A stretch of DNA of 64,000 nucleotides from Brachionus manjavacas (GCA_019054805.1 JAHQIY010000028.1:186001-250000); one strand, 5' to 3'. Counted from the stretch's first letter, positions 54,001 to 64,000 are shown. The notes: generated by a model not told the origin, from the letters alone. Made by a program: numbers and translations.

Positions 54001-57000
54001 TTTTTTTTGACTTTTTCCCATTTTAATTTGTCTTCGTTTGTATTTTCTGGACCAGAAGTTTGTCCAAGTTGCACATTGGGTGATTGTACGGGAGAAATGG
54101 CCTCTTCGGTTTCTTTTTTGACCTCGGACCGAGTCACTGATGCTTTTTTCTGCTTGATCCAGCTGTCCTCGTTTTCATTAATAGTTCCATCAACAAATTT
54201 CTGATCAAAGACCAACTCTTGAGGTACTAGTTCAATTTTTTCCGGCCACAAACCATCAGCATAGGGCGTGATCCGACGCGATCCAACATTGTCAAAATAG
54301 GACTTGTAAAATTCAGACAGCTCGGCCAGTCTATCCACATTCACATTCTCCAACTGCTTGGACTCCAACAAGGTTACCAAATTCAAGCTCACAAATTCCA
54401 TGCAAAAATCCTTGAGCTGCTTGGCTTCGTACTCCTGCGAAAATTCAAAAATCTCAGCCACATTTTTTAAATTAACCAAGTTGGCCAGTTTGAACTCACA
54501 TAAATTCTTAAGCCTGTCTGTCAACAGCTGGTCGCTGAGAACATACAAATTAAACAGCAATTCGATTTCCTTTTCGCTTTTACTCTTCAGGCTAGTGATG
54601 TAGTTGGCTCCGGCATGCACAAAGTCCATCAAAATCTCATCTGAGTAGAGATAGTCGATGTAAATGCGCATCAAGTCCATGTCAAATGGAAGGTTGATTT
54701 CAGCCGAATTGCTCTCAAGCCAGCTACCGAGCAGCATATTGCGAAAAAAGTCGCTTCTGGCCACCAAAATGCACTTGTGGCATTCGATTGACTGCTCGTT
54801 GTTTAAGTTAATGATGCAGTCGTGCAATTCTTGATAGGAGTCACGGTTGAATTTAAACTGCTTTCTTTTTAGGTTGGATCTGTGGTTTTTTAGATCAAAT
54901 ATTTTTAGCAAAAACTGCGACATCGATTCTAGTTTGTCATCGTTTGATTCTTGGCAATTGATGCGGATTTCTTTCACTAATTTTAAATTAGTCTCGAAAG
55001 AGTTTTTGTACTCGGCAAAGCCGAATTTGTCCACAAATGTTTCTTTAAAATCGGTGAGGAATTTAGCAAACGAAGCTTCAGTCAAAATTTTGCACGCTTT
55101 TAGAACCTTTTTGATGATCTCTTTGCAGCACTCGTTGGCGTAGATAAAGTTGACTATGATTTCCAAAGCGTTGTTTGGGAATTTAGAGCTTATTGTCTGG
55201 TCAAGGTCAATCCTGTGCATGTTAATTAGCTCTTTTTTGCAGAATATCTTTGGACATCGCGACAATAATATGAACTTGTGAGCATAGTAGATGCGGTCAC
55301 GAAATTTTAGTTCAACGTCGAAGAAATTTTTAAAATTTAAATTGTCGTCCAAAAATAATTTCATGTCATTTTTTAGAATGCTTTTCATTTCTAGCGGATA
55401 CATGTGCATTGTTGTGTTCGGGTGGTATTGAAGAGCGAAAAAATTGTTCGCTTTCAAGTCACAAAACACGCGCACACATCTATTGACCAAAGAAATGCGG
55501 CTAATGTCCAATACTTCAGTAGGAGTATAAATCCTCGTTTCACTAGTCAGGCCTTAGATGAAAAAATGTGTGTTAACGGTTGTTTATGCGATGTGCTCTG
55601 ACTGTACAGTATGTTGCAATAGTCTACAAATTATTTCAATTATTCTATCTTTTTAATAACAATTACGAGTAATTTAAAATAATAAAAATCTAAAAACACT
55701 AATTTGAAGTTTTTTTATCTCTTTATTCAATTATATCACACTAAGTATAATTTTTTTACTTGCTCATGAAATTGTAGTTCTCGCAATAACTACATCGCCA
55801 ACTCCAGTCAACTTAAATGTCTATAGTCTCACAGTGCATACTATGATCTACTGCGCTTAGCAAGTCGCTAGTGTTTAACACTGTGTAAAATATTATTCAT
55901 TGGGAAACTTTGAAACTTCTTATTTTTTGTTTTAATTTTTTTTCTTCCTATTTGCTATTTTCTTTATTGTTTGTTTAGGCTAGATGTGGTCATTTATTAA
56001 TATATATGCTATGTTATAGCTGATTTTTAACAAAGAGAATAATCAAATAAAATTAGGGAATATATTGGGCAACTAATTACTAATTATGAGTGTTGCTTGT
56101 CCAAATTATCTTGGTAAATTGCTCAACAATTACTTAAAGAGCAGAAGCTTTGTAGTTAAGACACTTTGCGCGTATTATTCAGTAGAATTCCCCAGGTGAA
56201 TGTCATAAAGCGACATTAATAAGGTGATTGACTTAACCATGAGCGTTTAAGTTAACAAGGAGCATAAATAGCCGCTCCAATACGTCTTATGAGAAGATCG
56301 AATAGATGGACCCAAGGATACTAATGGAATCATTAAAGAGAGTGTGTTGCAACATTTTTTAGCATATACTTTAATGACATAGATCTTCTGCTCAACTATG
56401 TTGATGAAGCAAAAACTAGATCAGCAAATGGCGTCTTAGTGTTAGTAATACTAGAACTATTGATATCCTCTATTAATAGAAATTTAAAAAATATTATCAA
56501 TGAATTGAACTACAACTATAGTGGCAAAAAAAAATTTCTAGTAAAAAGAACAAGGGATTTCGACGAATACACTAAAATTGTCAAAGAAAAACCAGTTGAA
56601 AAAAAAGTTGCCAAATTGTCAAAGAAAAAGAGCAAAAAACCCATTTTTTGACGTTTTTCAGATAGGTTTTTTGCAATGAATTTTTCGAATTATGGAAAAC
56701 CGAAGATACCACTGGATAGATCTTGAAATTTTCTTGCCTTTGGCTTTTACAGATCAAAAAAAGGTTAAAGATTCGAAAAGTTATGCACATGGGAAACTTG
56801 CAAGTGATTACCAGTCACTTAGTTTTCAAGTCACTGCAGAATGGTCAATTTTTTAGCTACGATAATGATTAATAGCTCAAAACTAGTCGTCTAAACCTTA
56901 TTAAATCAATATTTTTATTTATTTATTTTTTTTTTTCTGTACCGAGCTAGAGCTCCTTCAGAATAAGTTAAAAAAAAAAAAATAAATTAAAATAAAAATA

Positions 57001-60000
57001 AAATTATAGTTAATAAAATGAGATAAAAAAAAGAATCATAATAAAGTAAATAAGCTAAAAAAATGAAAGTTGAATCTCAATAGACAATTTTTATTTATTT
57101 ATTTGTTAATCTGTTCCGAGCTAATACTCCTTCGGTTTTAAAAATTAAAAAAAAGGATAACTAGATCTCAGTAATGAAAAGAAAACAAAGAACGTTAAAT
57201 TGAAATAGCTAGAGGTTAAACATGTTTAAATGGCAGTGTGACATAAAAAAGAAAAAAATATCGAATTCAAAATTATACAATGAATAAATAGTCTAAAAAA
57301 TTTTTTTTCAATTTTTTTCTTTATCAATTAGTAAATTATTACCTAAACCTTCTAAAAATGCTTCAATATTCTCGCTTTTATAATCTGTCACTAATCGTAA
57401 ATTCTCAAATTAGTCTCATGCTTATTTTATTTTGGTTTAAATTGTTCACCTTTTTTTGAAAATTTTTAGTATTTTTTAATTCATTAAGTCCTTACTATAT
57501 TTTTTTTCTACATTTCTTCTTTCTATATTTGTCCGCCTCCCGTTTAAATATTTGATGGTTAAGGAAAAAAGAAAGAATTGTTGGGAAGCAATTACACCAT
57601 GTAGTTGGATTTTCGATAAATCTTGATTCAAAACCTCTCTATATTCTTCCACCAGTCAAATGAAGCAGAATGACTCAGTCCTGTCCTGGTACATTTCTAA
57701 TTAAACTCAAAAAGTCGATTTGAGACTGTTAGTAGTTTAAGTATATTGAAGGCCTCTTGTTCCATAATATTGTGGGGGGGGTATAATTTTTTAAATTCCA
57801 AATAGATCGAACTGCTAAATTTGAAACAACTTGTATTTTTTAATGTAAGTCACTGAAAATGAATTTAAACAACAAAAAGAATAATCAAAAATTTTTCCTT
57901 TCAAAGATTTGTAAAGATTATTTAATGTTTTTGGTTTTTTATTTATTTTTTATTTAATTTTATCTTTATTTATAATTTTTGTTTAAGTATTTTAGTTCTG
58001 AAGGAAAATTAGCTCGGCACAGATTAACAAAAAAATAAATAAAAATTAAAAAACATCATTTTGTACATTAACAGATATATTAAACTGATAAATTGAGCTT
58101 ATTTAATACATGATATTTAATACAACATAAATATTTTAGATGTAAACAAAAAATAGTAAGTTATTTATTTATTTGTTTTCGGAATCGAGCTAATGTTCCT
58201 TCAGATTTAAAAAAAAGAATAAAATAAAATAAAGTTGAATAAGATGAAATAAATTAAAAAAAAAAAAAGAAAAAAATAATTAAAAGTATAATGGAAATAA
58301 AATAAAAAAATAGATTAAAACAGAGGAAAATTAAAATTACCTTTATTGAAATAGAGAGTTACAGATTCATGTTTTTATATATTTGATTGTTCAGGGAAAA
58401 AAAGAAGAAATAGTTAGGTAGCAATTACATAGTATATGACCTTGACTACAGTGAGAGACTGGTGAAACTAAATCTGACCTCCCTGGAGGACAGGAGGACT
58501 AGAGGTGATCTTATTCAATTCTTTAAATGTTACACAGGCACTAACGTTGTGAACTGGCACATAGTCCGGTCTGTCAAAGTCAAAAGCAGAACAAGAAGAA
58601 GCTCCAACCAGCACAGCTTTGTCCGATCACTCCTAACCACCAGCCAACTGAGAGAGCAATTTTTTACTTATAGAGTGACTATGCCATGAAACGCCCTATC
58701 CCAAGAGATCGTTCAATCCCTATCCGTCAACCAATTCAAGAACAGACTAGATAAGTACAGAGGTAAGGAGAAACCTACCATGGATGAAGTCCTGAGGCTC
58801 GGTAGAATCGACACGAGGGAATAGTGACCTAACGAATAGCAATCTTCAATGTAATGAAGGAAGAGCTGGGGAAGTGACCGTGCTCTAAACATAGTGTATA
58901 TACACAGTTACCATAGATGCGATCCTACTGTTTCCCATCTTCCCACGTCTAGCTTGCTAGCTTGTTGTAACTTATATTATTATTATTATTATTATATGTT
59001 TTTTTTTTATTTTAAAAGCTGACTGAGTTGCCAGTCATCATTATATATTCACTAGACTTGGGAAGATGCTACGAAGAAAATTTGATTTGCCATGAAAATC
59101 AATTACTAAACTAGTAAACTTATTAAAGTTAAATTTTTAAATGCAATCAGATTCTTATTCCTCTATCAAGACATTCACTTAATTTTCTAGATCAAGTCGT
59201 GAAAAATTAAAATTTTGGACTCCTATAAAAAACTAAATGACTTGACTGGTGACTTTAAAATAATAATTAAATTGTCATATGAAAATAAATAAAATCGTCA
59301 TCTGCATAATTAAATCAAAGATTTTAATGCATAAAAAGTTTAATTATTAATTTTAATTTTAACTAATAGTTCTCTAATCTACAACAAACCCAAATCCCTA
59401 AACCAGGGCTCTGCCCCGTTTATATGACAATCAATTTTGTTTCTAAATGACTATTTAATCATTGATATGACGGCTTAAAGCAGAGATAACCAGAGATGTG
59501 AGGCTAAAAATTTGAGCTTGTGGCCTGGGCCTTTGGAAAATTCTTAGTAATGAAAAAAAATCACAAATACTTGTCGGAGAAGTGGAAACTTTATGAACTT
59601 TATTTTTAAAGTCAGCTCTATAGCACGATCCTTGCATGGTGCAGAATACAACTCCACCATTATTCAAATCAAAGTCAACAATTTTGAAATTTTTATTCTT
59701 GGACCATGCCAAATTTTTCCATGCATTCTCTTGCTCTCGCCAAATAAACAAAGCATTTTTTTCACTCAGGCCCACAATGGTGACCGGGTCGGCCAAATTT
59801 TTGATCCATTTGAGCTCGGTGTCAGCCATCGGATCCAACCTGCCGCCAATAACTTTAACTTTGATGAAGCAAGCGCCCACTTCCTTCATATAGTAGAGCT
59901 TTCGGGCTTTGTAGTCACTGAACAAGTGAATTACATTCTTGGACGGCTGAAGACAAACAGTTGCGCCGTCCGAGCACGCCACAAGACTAATATCAATGTC

Positions 60001-61070
60001 AGGCTCGTTCAAATGGGTTATCAGCCTTGGCTCGGCCACACAGCTTATGCTGTCATTTAAGTGTCCCAGCTGACCAGCATTCAGACCAAATGTGTACACC
60101 TCGTTCGAATTGGTCACTAACACAACATGGAATCGACTGCATGCAAAATTTTTCACCGCCTTTCCCTTCAGTCTTCTTCCTCCACTAATGGGCTTCGGGC
60201 CTAGACTTTTGAGCACATCCAACTGTCCCAGCTGCTTGAACTCGTTGGTACCGCAGCTGTACAAAACTCCTTCACGTGTCAAAAAGTAACTGTTGTTCCT
60301 GCACGCTTCTATTTGTGTAATCTTTTCACTTTTCAGAGCCTCGACCTGCTTGGGCGACACAAGTGTCAGTTCGTTCTGATGAGCAAGTCGGCCGTCCATG
60401 CCAAAGCCACACGTGTACACCTCGCCAGACTTGGTCAAGAACACTGTGTGAAATTTGCTCATTTTTATCTGTGAAATGACAATGTTTTGTTTTTGAAGAA
60501 CTCGACCATTTCGGCATTGGCTTTTTTCATCTCATGACCCATGCCTAGGTTGTAGTTTTCATTGCTGCCCCACGAGTACACATCCAAATCGTCTTAAAGC
60601 AAAATGTTTACATTTATTGCGGTATTAAGGTCATTATTACCATTTAGATCGGCTTGGTATCTCAGGTGCGACCATTTGTCTAAGATGAGCGCCTCCGTGG
60701 CTGTTAGATGGTCGAAGTCGTTTTTGTTTGGGTTGGCGCCGCGTTTTATCAACGAAACAAGGCAGTCTATATTTCCGTAAAAGGAGGCACAGTGCATGGG
60801 GGTCCAACCGTTTTCCGATGTTTTCAGGTTTAGTTCGGCCTTCTTCATGTCAGTGAGCCACTCTAGGACTACGCGTCTGCCACAACAGGCTGCCATGTGA
60901 AGCAAGCTGCGTCCGAATTTGTCCTGGATTTTGTGGCAGTTCCAGCATTGAAGGAGAGCGCTGAGCATGATGTGAGCATCGTTGGTTTTGGTCAGCAGGC
61001 TGATTAGCTCGAGGGCATGGGCTTGAGATCGGCATTTAGGCGCACAAGTCTTCACTTCATGTTGTTTCAT
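50239..61070 (-). CDS. IBTK: Inhibitor of Bruton tyrosine kinase homologue (whole gene)
   Basis: Five exons (61070-60641, 60592-59571, 55552-54000, 51007-50899, 50846-50239) encode about 1,240 residues: ankyrin repeats, RCC1-like repeats, two BTB/POZ domains and the conserved C-terminal block of IBTK. Vertebrate IBTK binds and inhibits BTK and also acts as an adaptor for cullin-3 ubiquitin ligases; outside vertebrates only the latter role is likely. Phases agree at all junctions provided one base is missing in exon 2 (see that entry). Introns are 48, 4018, 2992 and 52 bases. The first long intron carries LINE-A and LINE-B copies; the second carries a 521-bp MITE and the GGCCG-rich unit. The neighbour MLH3 is transcribed in the same direction, and no operon is implied. 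Confidence 0.88.
51733..52253. mobile_element. MITE with long TIRs in an IBTK intron
   Basis: Inverted repeats of about 115 bp start GGGTCTATTGCGTTATGTGA and carry GGTGATCAGTTGTGTTCAC. The right arm has an extra tandem array of CAGTGATCAGTGATCAGTGA. No coding sequence. The flanks at 51688-51731 and 52392-52438 are direct repeats of each other (CGAACTCAATTTATAAATTT and onward). Confidence 0.75.
53120..53690. repeat. GGCCG-rich fold-back unit in an IBTK intron
   Basis: About 20 GGCC tetramers are packed in two blocks (53120-53275 and 53465-53690), separated by AT-rich DNA, in a setting otherwise poor in G and C. The outer ends are loosely inverted (GGCCGTCCGTTTTAAAATTG against the complement of CCGGCCACAAAACGGTCC). 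The inner edges share ATTAGTGTT/AACACTAAT inverted. No coding capacity beyond short chance frames. It may be a MITE with many subterminal binding sites. Confidence 0.6.
54000..55552 (-). CDS. IBTK: IBTK exon 3: two BTB/POZ domains
   Basis: The exon opens with LTSETRIYTPTEVLDISRIS, joined in phase 1 to exon 2. BTB 1 (protein residues about 557-640) reads FFDVELKFRDRIYYAHKFIL and is diverged. BTB 2 (about 725-795) reads ELHDCIINLNNEQSIECHKC, ILVARSDFFRNMLLGSW and RIYIDYLYSDEIL. A BACK-like helical region follows (YVLSDQLLTDRLKNLCEFKL), then RRITPYADGLWPE, a motif found after BTB 2 in IBTK proteins. It ends at AAAAAG|GTAATT. Confidence 0.87.
55742..56000 (+). repeat. Dispersed repeat D, copy 1
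   Basis: TTCTCGCAATAACTACATCG, then GCGCTTAGCAAGTCGCTAGT, TTTAACACTGTGTAAAATAT and AGGCTAGATGTGGTCATTTA are shared in order with 62660-62905. It may be the 3' UTR of a LINE. Confidence 0.6.
56410..56650 (+). pseudogene. Unrecognised coding-like fragment
   Basis: The plus frame reads LLISSINRNLKNIINELNYN, FLVKRTRDFDEYTKIVKEKP and a Lys-rich end before TGA at 56649. It lies in the long IBTK intron on the opposite strand. No family recognised. Confidence 0.25.
56905..57065 (-). repeat. LINE-A tail
   Basis: TTCTGTACCGAGCTAGAGCT and CCTTCAGAATAAGTT, then an A-rich middle and AAAGTAAATAAGCTAAAAAA, matching the reference copy. Confidence 0.65.
57088..57950 (-). mobile_element. LINE-A copy: coding end, 3' UTR and tail
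   Basis: On the minus strand a degenerate NLYKSLKGKIFDYSFCCLNS and FESRFIENPTTWCNCFPTIL are followed by a 3' UTR (CCATTTAAACATGTTTAACC) and the terminal box GAAGGAGTATTAGCTCGGAA with (AAAT)n at 57088. This copy links the LINE coding end to the short tails seen elsewhere. It also shows the empty site of the MITE at 38.5 kb (near 57650). Confidence 0.65.
57950..58045 (+). repeat. LINE-A tail, opposite orientation
   Basis: TTCTGAAGGAAAATTAGCTC and GGCACAGATTAACAAAAAAA, on the plus strand, directly adjoining the previous copy. Confidence 0.55.
58158..58440 (-). mobile_element. LINE-A copy truncated just before the coding end
   Basis: The terminal box CGAGCTAATGTTCCTTCAGA, an A-rich part and GGAAAAAAAGAAGAAATAGT followed by AGGTAGCAATTACATAGT correspond to the 3' UTR and last codons of the 57-kb copy. 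Confidence 0.6.
58441..59010 (+). mobile_element. LINE-B (CR1-like) 3' end
   Basis: Reads SERLVKLNLTSLEDRRTRGD and LIQFFKCYTGTNVV, SFVRSLLTTSQLREQFFTYR, a stop at 58687, NALSQEIVQSLSVNQFKNRL, then a stop. The 3' UTR ends in GTTGTAACTTATATTATTAT with a triplet repeat. It inserted in the long IBTK intron, against the gene direction. Confidence 0.7.
59571..60592 (-). CDS. IBTK: IBTK exon 2: RCC1-like repeats, with one-base frame break
   Basis: Reads DDLDVYSWGSNENYNLGMGH, MSKFHTVFLTKSGEVYTCGF, SRFHVVLVTNSNEVYTFGLN, QLGHLNDSISCVAEPRLITH and DISLVACSDGATVCLQPSKN, as expected of the IBTK RCC1 propeller. The frame shifts at a run of five A (plus-strand T, 60490-60494). Adding one A joins VEFFK to NIVISQIKMSKFH, so either the assembly dropped a base or the allele is broken. 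Exon length modulo three also requires one extra base. It ends at ACAA|GTATTT. Confidence 0.82.
60641..61070 (-). CDS. IBTK: IBTK exon 1: ankyrin repeats
   Basis: Starts MKQHEVKTCAPKCRSQAHAL, like the family N-terminus. Two ankyrin-type repeats follow (residues 50-130): DKFGRSLLHMAACCGRRVVL and NGWTPMHCASFYGNIDCLVS. It ends in LRYQADLN at the donor AATG|GTAATA. Confidence 0.85.
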
Positions 61071-61739
61071 TTTAAAGCAGTTTAGGGTCTAAATTATCAA
61101 AAAAGCAAACAGATGATTTAAATTTAGCGAATTTTTTTTGATAAAATATTCATTATGAGCAAAGGAATTACATCATATTATTTAATTAAAAGCAAAAATT
61201 TAGTCTCAAAAATATTTAAATTTGAGCTGGTTTAAATTGGAAGTGAAAGCATAAATTTTTGGCTTTTTTCATTATTTGATTAGTAAAACTCATGGAAGAT
61301 TCTAAATGAGAGGAAAATTAATTAAAATATTGAGGTTTTTTATTTTAAATTTTTTGTTTGATTGCAAAATTTTTAATAACTGTTCTTGTCCGATTAAATT
61401 ATTTATAATTTCGATTAGTTTTTTTTAGGCAACAAAAGAAGCTAAAAAATCAGAAAGAACTGGTCAAAGATGCTGTTAATAAAATAAATTATAAAATAAA
61501 AAAATTAACGTTAAAAATAAACTAAATGATCATTAGGAAGAAGGTTTCTTTTTTTTTTTGCGCAACTCATCCGAGCACTTAAAGGCTGCGAACTCGACAA
61601 CTATTTAGACTAGCTTGGAACCTTCTTTCTTCTTTCATTTTTTTTTGATAATAATTTTTTTTAGATACAAATTTTTTGTTGTAAACAAAATAATTTAATT
61701 TAGAGTAGTTAGCACTGTGGTAAACGCAATAGTAATTTC
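61071..61739. other. Intergenic DNA upstream of IBTK
   Basis: The likely IBTK promoter. AT-rich; nothing specific recognised except CATCCGAGCACTTAAAGGCT near 61568, unassigned. Confidence 0.35.
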
Positions 61740-62500
61740 AGGTACAGCCTAAATGAAATTAACGGCCCTTCTTATCCTATCAAGGTAACAACGAGAGAAC
61801 GTGACCTTGGTATCATTCTTACCTCAAACATGAAATGGCATGAACAAGCTACTAGTTCAGCTAGCAAAGCAAGTCAGGTGCTTGGTATTCTAAAGAAGTC
61901 CTTTAGAACAAGAAACCAATCGGTGTGGAAGAAGCTAATCACTACGTATGTAAGACCACATGTCGAATTCGCAATTTCAGTCTGGAATCCATACCAACAC
62001 GAGGATATCAACGTGGTCGAACGCGTAATGCGAAGGGCGACAAAAATTCCTGGTCGTCTTCGAGACCTAAACTATGTTGAACGTTGCAAAAAGCTGGGTT
62101 TGACCAATCTAAAGGCGAGGCGATTGAGGGGCGATTTGATACAGCAGTTTAAAATTGCAAGAGGAATAGAGCATGTTGAATTTGCTGCACCGACTTCCAT
62201 TTCTGCGCCAAGAGGCAATAGGAGGGCGAGATTGAGACGAGAATTGGTGAAGAACTGTAATCAACGAGCTAACTTTTTCTGCAACCGAATTGTCAATGAC
62301 TGGAACGATCTTAACGACTCCATCATCACCGCCAAAAGTACCAACGACTTCAAAAGCAAGCTTGACAAAACAGCAACTTAATTACGGCAAGTGGCCACCA
62401 CACAGGGTGTCGTCACCTATCGCGTTATGCATCATTCTGCATGCAAATCGCGACTTGTAGCCTACCCCTTACTACTACTAATTCTTATATATGGCTCTTA
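61740..62500 (+). mobile_element. LINE-B (CR1-like) reverse transcriptase C-terminal half
   Basis: An unusually well-preserved frame runs from about 61745 to 62381: VTTRERDLGIILTSNMKWHE, ASKASQVLGILKKSFRTRNQ, TYVRPHVEFAISVWNPYQHE, VERVMRRATKIPGRLRDLNY, RRLRGDLIQQFKIARGIEHV and NRIVNDWNDLNDSIITAKST. There is no stop in about 210 codons. The catalytic region is absent (5' truncation). A 3' UTR ends near TACTACTACTAATTC (62475). Confidence 0.75.
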
Positions 62501-62659
62501 AAGAATAATTTTTTTAAATCAAGGAATTTTGCATTTAAAATGTCAGATTATGTCAAAACTGACTACTTGTACGTTATTAATTAGTCTCTCTCTCTCATTA
62601 TTTTTATTTTTTTAATTCTTTTTTTTATTAATTTTTGAAATTATCCAGAATTTTAAAAT

Positions 62660-62905
62660 ATCAATTAGAATGTTGTAGTTCTCTCAATGACTACAACACC
62701 GACTCTATACATCGTAAGTGTTTTTAGATTCACAGTGCAATTACTATGATCTCATGCGCTTAGCAAGTTGTTAGTATTTAACACTGTGTAAAATATTAGA
62801 CATGTGCGATTAGAAGAAACACTTTGAAATTATTTTTCTTTTTTTTTCTCCATTTTTCTTTATTATTTGTTCAGGCTAGAAGTGGCCATTTATTAATAAA
62901 GTAAT
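62660..62905 (+). repeat. Dispersed repeat D, copy 2
   Basis: Partner of 55742-56000, ending AGGCTAGAAGTGGCCATTTA then TTAATAAAG. Confidence 0.6.
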
Positions 62906-63130
62906 CATTATTATTTAATTTCTTTGCTTATTATTTGTGTTATAACCGCGAGCCACCAGATCCTAACAGATCCGGACAAACACGTCTAATAATTTAACGT
63001 TTATAACAAGAAGAATATAAAATGATTTATTTTAAAAAATTTAGTCATTTGATAATTTTTTTAAGTTTGGTTTTTTTCTCATGACCTTTAAAAATTTTTG
63101 AATAAATTTTTTTATGTTTTCTTTTTAATT

Positions 63131-63357
63131 TTAGTTTACTTCTATTTTAAACATTTGTTTAATGGGCACTACTGTTGGCCTGCCGTGAGCACAACTGAAT
63201 GGCAATTTACAGCTCGACAATTTTTCAATGAGCTCCTTGCATTTATCAATCGAAAGCTTGTCACCGAATTTTATTGCTCCTCTGCATGCTTCTGTATTAA
63301 ACAAATCCATTAGTTCTAAAGGAATGCTTGACCAGTTCAGCTGATACTTTGCTGCAT
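63131..63357 (-). CDS. MLH3: MLH3 C-terminal exon (partial gene)
   Basis: MLH3 pairs with MLH1 (MutL gamma) in mismatch repair and meiotic crossover resolution through an endonuclease in its C-terminal domain. This exon opens at the acceptor ATTAAG| and reads PLELMDLFNTEACRGAIKFG, DKLSIDKCKELIEKLSSCKL and PFSCAHGRPTVVPIKQM. The ACR motif and the CxHGRP motif are endonuclease/zinc-site motifs, and Ala-Ile-Lys-Phe with Cys-Ala-His is MLH3-like rather than PMS2-like. The frame ends at TAA 63131, unless a donor (GAA|GTAAAC, 63139) adds a further exon. Earlier exons must lie beyond 64000 or in diverged DNA to the right. Confident on family; the end is uncertain. Confidence 0.78.
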
Positions 63358-63821
63358 CTTAATTTTGATGTCTGGCAGGTTCTAATTTTTTTAAGAGCAA
63401 CTCATAGAAAAGATGCGCGTGATGATTCAAATGTAAAATAATATTTTTTGTTTGAAATTATTTTATAATTTCATAATTATTCTTTCGATGGATGTCTTCA
63501 ATTGGCAAATTGAAGAAAAAAATTCAAATCAAAATTTTTAGTTTTTGATTTAAATAAAAAGGTATTTTTCATCAATTTTTTTAAAATAAATGGCTAAACT
63601 TTATTAAACATCAGGGCTAAACTAGTTCACATAATTACGTGAGAAACATAATTTTGAAAATAGCTGAACAAAGGTTAAATAAAGTCACATAAAGTGAACA
63701 AAAAAAAATAATTAATTAAGTGAACATATAAAAAAAATTTATTTACGACGAATCATCAACTTAAAAGTATTATCAAACTTATTAAAATATTTAATATTTA
63801 ATTAATTATTTTTTTTATTTA
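63358..63821. other. Probable MLH3 intron
   Basis: AT-rich. The minus frame near 63370-63435 is open but has a stop just before the exon, so it is not joined. Repeated TTCACATAA/GTGAACA units lie at 63628-63730. Confidence 0.35.
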
Positions 63822-64000
63822 TTTATTCTTATTATTTATTATTTATTTGTATATCTGTGTCGAGCTAAGGCTCCTTCAGATTAAAAAACTAAAAAAAAAA
63901 CTAAAATAAAATAAAGTTTAAAATAAGAAAAAAAAAAATAAGTAAAAATAGAAGAAAATTAAAATTAGATATATTGATATAGAGAATAACAGGATACATA
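63822..64000 (-). repeat. LINE-A tail running to the window edge
   Basis: ATATCTGTGTCGAGCTAAGG and CTCCTTCAGATT, then the A-rich middle, continuing past 64000. Confidence 0.6.

Noticed and set aside
63358..63440. Joining the open minus frame (HAHLFYELLLKKLEPARHQ) directly to the MLH3 exon
   Set aside because: A stop codon lies between them, and in MLH3 the corresponding distance to the ACR motif is far longer.

Overview
The window is nuclear DNA from an AT-rich invertebrate animal. Metazoan-type protein families, spliced genes and many eukaryotic transposon families are present. I cannot name the species. Introns fall into two classes: very short ones (32 to 55 bases, GT-AG with one GC-AG) and a few of 1 to 4 kb packed with transposon copies. 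This would suit a small-genome lineage such as a rotifer or similar invertebrate, but that is a guess.

Seven host genes can be supported. From left to right: ELP6 (minus, runs off the left edge, 1-693); an intronless, strikingly GC-rich LIS1/PAFAH1B1 gene (plus, 9687-10988); a six-exon secreted/transmembrane ZP-C domain protein (minus, 18376-16968); a single-exon dual-specificity-phosphatase-like protein without catalytic Cys or Arg (minus, 23109-21811); a 13-exon RNF17/Qin-like RING, B-box, five-Tudor protein of the piRNA pathway (minus, 45025-26804); a five-exon IBTK homologue (minus, 61070-50239); and a C-terminal exon of MLH3 (minus, 63357-63131). Only LIS1 is on the plus strand.

Most remaining sequence is mobile-element debris. 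Three non-LTR retrotransposon groups are visible, named here A, B and C. Group A leaves many severely 5'-truncated tails that share a small hairpin box and end in an (AAAT)n tail. DNA transposons include a MULE transposase relic, a 491-bp TIR element with an 11-bp target duplication, hAT-like MITEs with 8-bp duplications (one family with repeated AAGTCC motifs), a nearly full palindrome, a pogo/Tigger element with a CENP-B-type DNA-binding region, a mariner-like transposase relic, a Tc1/mariner-like MITE, and a GGCCG-rich fold-back unit. Several are nested in datable order.

Layout: 0-9.3 kb ELP6 then transposon relics; 9.3-11.5 kb LIS1; 11.5-16.7 kb duplicated segment, LINE, hAT MITE and mariner; 16.9-23.1 kb ZP and pseudophosphatase genes; 24-26.8 kb AAGTCC MITEs; 26.8-45 kb the Tudor gene with transposon-filled introns; 45-50 kb LINE/mariner remains; 50-61 kb IBTK; 61-64 kb LINE-B and the MLH3 end. 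RNF17/Qin (transposon silencing) and MLH3 (meiotic recombination and repair) both act in germ cells; the other genes are general cellular genes with no visible functional link. No convincing CRISPR, operon, rRNA or tRNA was seen. All gene models come from reading frames, splice signals and family resemblance, without alignment software.
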